DNA from: Neoconidiobolus thromboides FSU 785
Taxonomy: Eukaryota; Entomophthoromycota; Entomophthoromycetes; Entomophthorales; Neoconidiobolaceae
Length of the DNA: 64,000 nucleotides
Assembly: GCA_025603075.1 (NCBI GenBank)
Contig: MU626260.1
Location: 248,001-312,000, forward strand
Direction: 5' to 3'
A program made the translations under genes and the position numbers. The notes under the pieces are model-generated. The model did not search any database. It was not told the origin of the DNA and worked only from the letters and a program-made list of their open reading frames with translations. This document shows positions 60,600 to 64,000 of the stretch, piece by piece (position 1 is the stretch's first letter; every line of letters starts with the position of its first letter).

Positions 60600-61649
60600 A
60601 TATTAGTTATTTTTTGAATGTCAGTGTAGCGGAAGTGCGCCTATTTGTCACCTGTGTGCTTAGGCGACGTGCAAAATTTTCAAAGTTAAATTCAGAGAAT
60701 TATTATGCTTTGTTGGTAGAAAAAGATGAATTTATTTTCAAATATTTTATTTATACAACAGTATCATATTTGGATTAATGGTATGATCGGGTAAGCCATA
60801 AATGAACTAATTAGAATAAACTGATTAACAAACATTTATTTATTAATTTATAGGGTGATATTAAACCAACACAACTTACAAAGAGACTAAGTGAAAATTT
60901 AGGTACTAAATATTCTTGCCATAAGTAAAATATGATGCTTATCAACCTTTTGCTTCAGATAAGGTAGCTATTATTATTACCGTTCTCCTAATCATTTAAG
61001 TTTAATCGTTTCATCTGATAAGTTACCCAGAGCGCCTCCTTGATGCCCAAACCCACAAAAAAGTAGTAAAATAAATCCCACTTATGAGGCAAACCAGATA
61101 AATAAATATTGCAATTGTATTCGTTATTAACTACGACTCAACTTCTTTATCGATAGCTCAGCCTTGCTTCAATTAATAGCAATAGTTATTTGCAAACCCA
61201 GTATTTAGATTGTGCTAACAACCAAGAAAAAGGATTGCAAAAAAAGCTCAAAATTTAATCAACCTTATTTTTCCTAAGAGTGGTGGGCCAAAGTAAAACG
61301 AATTCGATGAATAAGAGTAAGGGCTTCATTAAAGATTGTAAGCAGTTAAAGTTAGATGATAAAAAACGGATAGGAGTAATAAAAAAAATCAATAGTCCAA
61401 AAAAAGGTTGAGGAACACAAAGAGAAAAAGAAGAGTTTGTAAAGGAAAGATCTTATATTCAGGCAAAAGATGAAGGTAGATGAATGCTAACAAAGACAAA
61501 AAATAACAAAAGGAAAAGTTCCATAGAAAGAGTTAAAGTTGAAAAGTTATAAAGTGTTAAGGAAGAAAAAAAGTTGAAAAATACCAAAAATATTGAAAAA
61601 AGCAAACACAGTACCATTGATTATTTTAAAAATAAATAATAGCTTGATT
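60600..61649 (+). pseudogene. decayed protein-coding gene of unknown family
   Basis: A plus-strand frame from about 60610 reads SYFLNVSVAEVRLFVTCVLR on to KLNSENYYALLVEKDEFIFK, then YLD-stop-WYDR, where a perfect GTAAGC...TTATAG intron (60791-60854) joins in the same frame to GDIKPTQLTKRLSENLGTKY. After a stop the frame shifts to KYDAYQPFASDKVAII. Further in-order fragments include VSSDKLPRAPP near 61018-61045, FIDSSALLQL near 61147-61176 and a lysine-rich end KNTKNIEKSKHSTIDYFKNK-stop near 61578-61640. Preserved splice sites with broken frames mark a former intron-containing gene. Treating all fragments as one gene is an inference. Confidence 0.5.
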
Positions 61650-62098
61650 ATAATCATTTTTAATTTTGATTTTACCTACTAATGTATTTGAAATAAGAAA
61701 CAGCATGTTTTTTTTGTTAAATTATATCTATTTTTTTAAATAATTCATTTTTAGGAAAACAAAGCTATTATCCATATTAATGATATTTTATCAAAGCAAT
61801 AATTATTTTTTATAATTGATATTTGTATAACTATAAAGTGGAATATAAAAGTGAGATAAATGTTTAAAAAGGTAAAACAGTTATTTGAGTTTACATAATT
61901 GGTAGGGTTTAATAATAAAATAAAATTCAACTAATAAGGTTTTTTTGCTGATTGTACAAAAATAATAAGGAAGCTTGATAGTATAAAAGCTCAAATGAGA
62001 ACTAAAAGCCAGCAAGTCGAAAAGCTATATCAATAAACAAAAAAGTTAAAAAAAAACGGATATATTTATTTTTTTATGAAATAAGGTAAAATTAATGA

Positions 62099-62203
62099 TA
62101 TGGGGATGTTTTTCTTGATTTCATTACTTTTTCCATTTTTTAAGCGCTGCTTGAGCGGAAAGATTGTTACTAAAATTCTTAAGCAAAAAAATACATCCCC
62201 ATA
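62099..62203 (+). mobile_element. foldback MITE copy 15 (best preserved)
   Basis: TATGGGGATGTTTTTCTTG ... CATTTTTTAAGCGCTGCTTG ... ATACATCCCCATA. Both terminal repeats are intact and TA flanks both ends. Confidence 0.92.
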
Positions 62204-62361
62204 TATACTAAGTAATTTAAAAATATGGTAAAAAAAGATTTACATGATATATATACCTAGTACACAGTTAGAAAAAAGTTGTTTAAAAATAAAACAAATA
62301 CACTAATAGAAACTAAAACAAAGATAGAAAATCCTTTAATAAAAAAAGTAATATAAGTGTG

Positions 62362-62705
62362 AAGTCTGGTTACTCAATGGTTGAAGTTAAAAGGTCTTAG
62401 TTTATGTAACTAAGATAGACTTGAATTGTGAAGAATAGCACATAATAGGCTATGAACTATGTAATACAAACATAATAGACAATACTACTGTAAAATCTAC
62501 GTAAAATCTACATAAAACACTTATCAGGAAAATTTAGTGGCTTTATTGAAGGTACGATATGGGGATGTGTTTTTCTGTTTAAGAATTTTACTAAAAAAAT
62601 TTCCGCTCAAATAGGGCTTAAAAAATGGAAAAAGTAGTGAAACCAAAAAAAACATCCCCATATTATGGAATAATTCAATTAAAAAAGCCCCAAGTTATTA
62701 TGTTG
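62362..62705 (+). repeat. dispersed repeat copy II, interrupted by MITE
   Basis: Same unit as 18049-18306 (AAGGTCTTAGTTTATGTAAC, TAAGATAGACTT, AGAATAGCAC, TACTGTAAAATCTACG, ATAATTCAATTAAAAAAGCC), with the foldback element 62558-62662 inserted after GGTACGA. Confidence 0.85.
62558..62662 (-). mobile_element. foldback MITE copy 16, inserted in dispersed repeat
   Basis: TATGGGGATGTGTTTTTCTG ... CTCAAATAGGGCTTAAAAAA ... AACATCCCCATA. It sits between the GTACGA and ATAATTC landmarks that are nearly contiguous in repeat copy I. Confidence 0.92.
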
Positions 62706-62788
62706 ATAAGTTTTTTAATTTATTACTTTTTTCACTTTTTAAGTGTAATTTTAAAAAATCAGTAAAACTTTTAAAAGATATACCCTAT
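62698..62788 (+). mobile_element. foldback MITE copy 17 (decayed)
   Basis: TATGTTGATAAGTTTTTTAA ... TTTTCACTTTTTAAGTGTAA ... GATATACCCTAT. It takes the place, relative to the dispersed repeat, that copy 5 takes beside repeat copy I. Confidence 0.55.
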
Positions 62789-63301
62789 TTAAAAAAATTC
62801 ATAACTTTTTTAAATTTAACCAAATAAAAATTAAAAAACATTATAATTTTAATTACAACTAATAAATTCTTTTGTATAATATTAATTTTTTTACGTTTTT
62901 TAAATAGGTTAATAGATTCATAAAATGTAATGATTTTATTTTTACTTATCCAGCTATTAAGTTTAATTTTATAATAGATTTCAAAAATTTAAATATTTTT
63001 CAGCAAATTTGGAACTTTTTTATAAATTATATCTTTAGGTAATGAAATTACAAGATGAATTATACTTCTTTATGGAAGAAATTTCAAGTTGACTGAAGTA
63101 TTTACAAGCTAAAAACTGTTTAATATTAGACTGAAAAATGATTTGAATTCAGACCTTAAGGGATTCAAATTTGTTAGCTTTTTATTTGCTTAATTTTTAT
63201 CCCATAAAGAATTGAATTTTTTTTTACAAAACACTAAATTAAAAAAATTAAAAAACAACTTCCTTCTTTAAGCTTCAAGTTAACAAAGACCCTATAACAA
63301 A
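62789..63301. other. intergenic, La gene upstream flank
   Basis: AT-rich, with a pyrimidine-rich stretch (CTTCCTTCTTTAAGCTTC) just before the start. No other feature seen. Confidence 0.5.
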
Positions 63302-64000
63302 ATGAGCGAAGTACAAGATAAATCTACTGTTGAACTCAAAGTTCAGGAATTGAGAGAACAAGAAACGCCCATTATTGAAAGCAAAGCCAAAGAGTTAAGC
63401 GAGCAAGAGTTAGCTAATTTGAAAGTTGATGTAGTTAAACAATTCGAGTTCTACTTTTCAAAGTATAACTTACCCAGAGACAAATACTTAAAGAACGCTA
63501 TTACTAATGACCCAGATTTTAAAGTTGATGTTGACAAAATCTTAAGCTTTAAAAAAGTAAAGAAATACCAGCCATATAAGGACTTAGTATTGGAAGCATT
63601 GAAGGAATCTAAGACACTAGAAGTAAAAGACGAGAAAATAGGCCCTGTCACAAAGTTTGATTTGGAGGTTGATTTAGATGAAATTATTGATCGTAGTATT
63701 TATTTAAGAGGTTTTGATAAATCAGAGTATTCTCAATTAGCAGAAGAGCTTCATGAATTCATGGCTGAAAAGATTAAAGAAGTTGGTTCAGATAATGAAG
63801 ATGCTCTCCCAGAGGAGCAAATTGCAAGAGTTGATTTGCGTACGTATTTTAATAAAAAAACTAATACCAGAGGGTTTAAGGTAGTTTGCTTTTTATTCAT
63901 TTTTTCGGTTTATTAACTTTAGGTTTAGGGTTCTGTCTATATTGAATTTATTGGAAAAAAGTATGCTGATAAGTTTTATGAATATTATAAACAAAGGGAT
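63302..64000 (+). CDS. LHP1: La protein (Lhp1-like), 5' part; continues past window
   Basis: RNA-binding La protein, which protects the 3' oligo-U ends of RNA polymerase III transcripts such as pre-tRNAs in the nucleus. Starts MSEVQDKSTVELKVQELREQ. The La motif covers about residues 42-128: VKQFEFYFSKYNLPRDKYLK, the aromatic and basic residues that grip UUU-OH, then KVKKYQPYKDLVLEALKESK. The RRM begins after the linker with RSIYLRGFDKSEY. Exon 1 (starting at 63302) ends GFK at about 63879; the intron runs to TTTAG at about 63928 (the nearer CTTTAG gives a stop) and exon 2 reads GSVYIEFIGKKYADKFYEYY to the edge. Confidence 0.92.

Overview
The window looks like nuclear DNA from an AT-rich, intron-rich fungus, roughly three-quarters A+T. 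The evidence is spliceosomal introns of mostly 42-65 nt (GT...TACTAAT/CTAAT-like...AG), tRNA genes scattered singly between protein genes, and fungal forms of Def1, Kti13/Ats1, Prp4 kinase, a DHA1 drug transporter and a proteinase K-like subtilase. Base composition, asparagine-rich linkers and small introns recall early-diverging zygomycete-type lineages such as Entomophthoromycotina, but the species is an inference only.

Layout: alpha-tubulin 3' end (+) and tRNA-Lys; MSH6, PRP4 kinase and TFIIA large subunit all on the minus strand (1-9 kb); DEF1 (+); a DHA1 transporter (-); tRNA-Pro followed by a structure-rich spacer; PCID2/Csn12-like, DHH1, an HDHD3-type HAD protein and an Ats1-like RCC1 protein (all +, 19-26 kb); RPA1, an FHIP family protein and RPS23 (all -, 26-34 kb); a gene-free 3.8 kb stretch rich in mobile-element copies and tRNA-Pro relics; a kelch membrane protein (+), a penta-EF-hand protein (-), tRNA-Asp, a C2H2 factor, an unrecognised 646-residue protein, tRNA-Val and a subtilase; two TAF4 genes tail to tail plus a decayed third copy (50-56.5 kb); four small minus-strand genes surrounding a PEX26-like tail-anchored protein (56.7-60 kb); a pseudogene and repeat stretch; and the start of a La protein gene (+) at the right edge.

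Many genes serve transcription and RNA or DNA maintenance (TAF4, TFIIA, Def1, PCID2, Dhh1, Prp4, La, Msh6, Rpa1), but they are unlinked housekeeping genes and not a pathway cluster. Exon structures were built by hand; for DEF1, PCID2, DHH1, HDHD3, RPS23, the penta-EF-hand gene, TAF4-A, the unknown 45-47 kb gene and three of the small genes the exon lengths sum to a multiple of three.

The most distinctive structure is a family of about 17 foldback elements of about 105 bp (terminal ATGGGGATGT, TA target sites, central AGCGCT), all intergenic. One has inserted into a longer dispersed repeat whose uninterrupted copy is also in the window, and two sit head to head as a large palindrome. The other main finding is the local TAF4 triplication.
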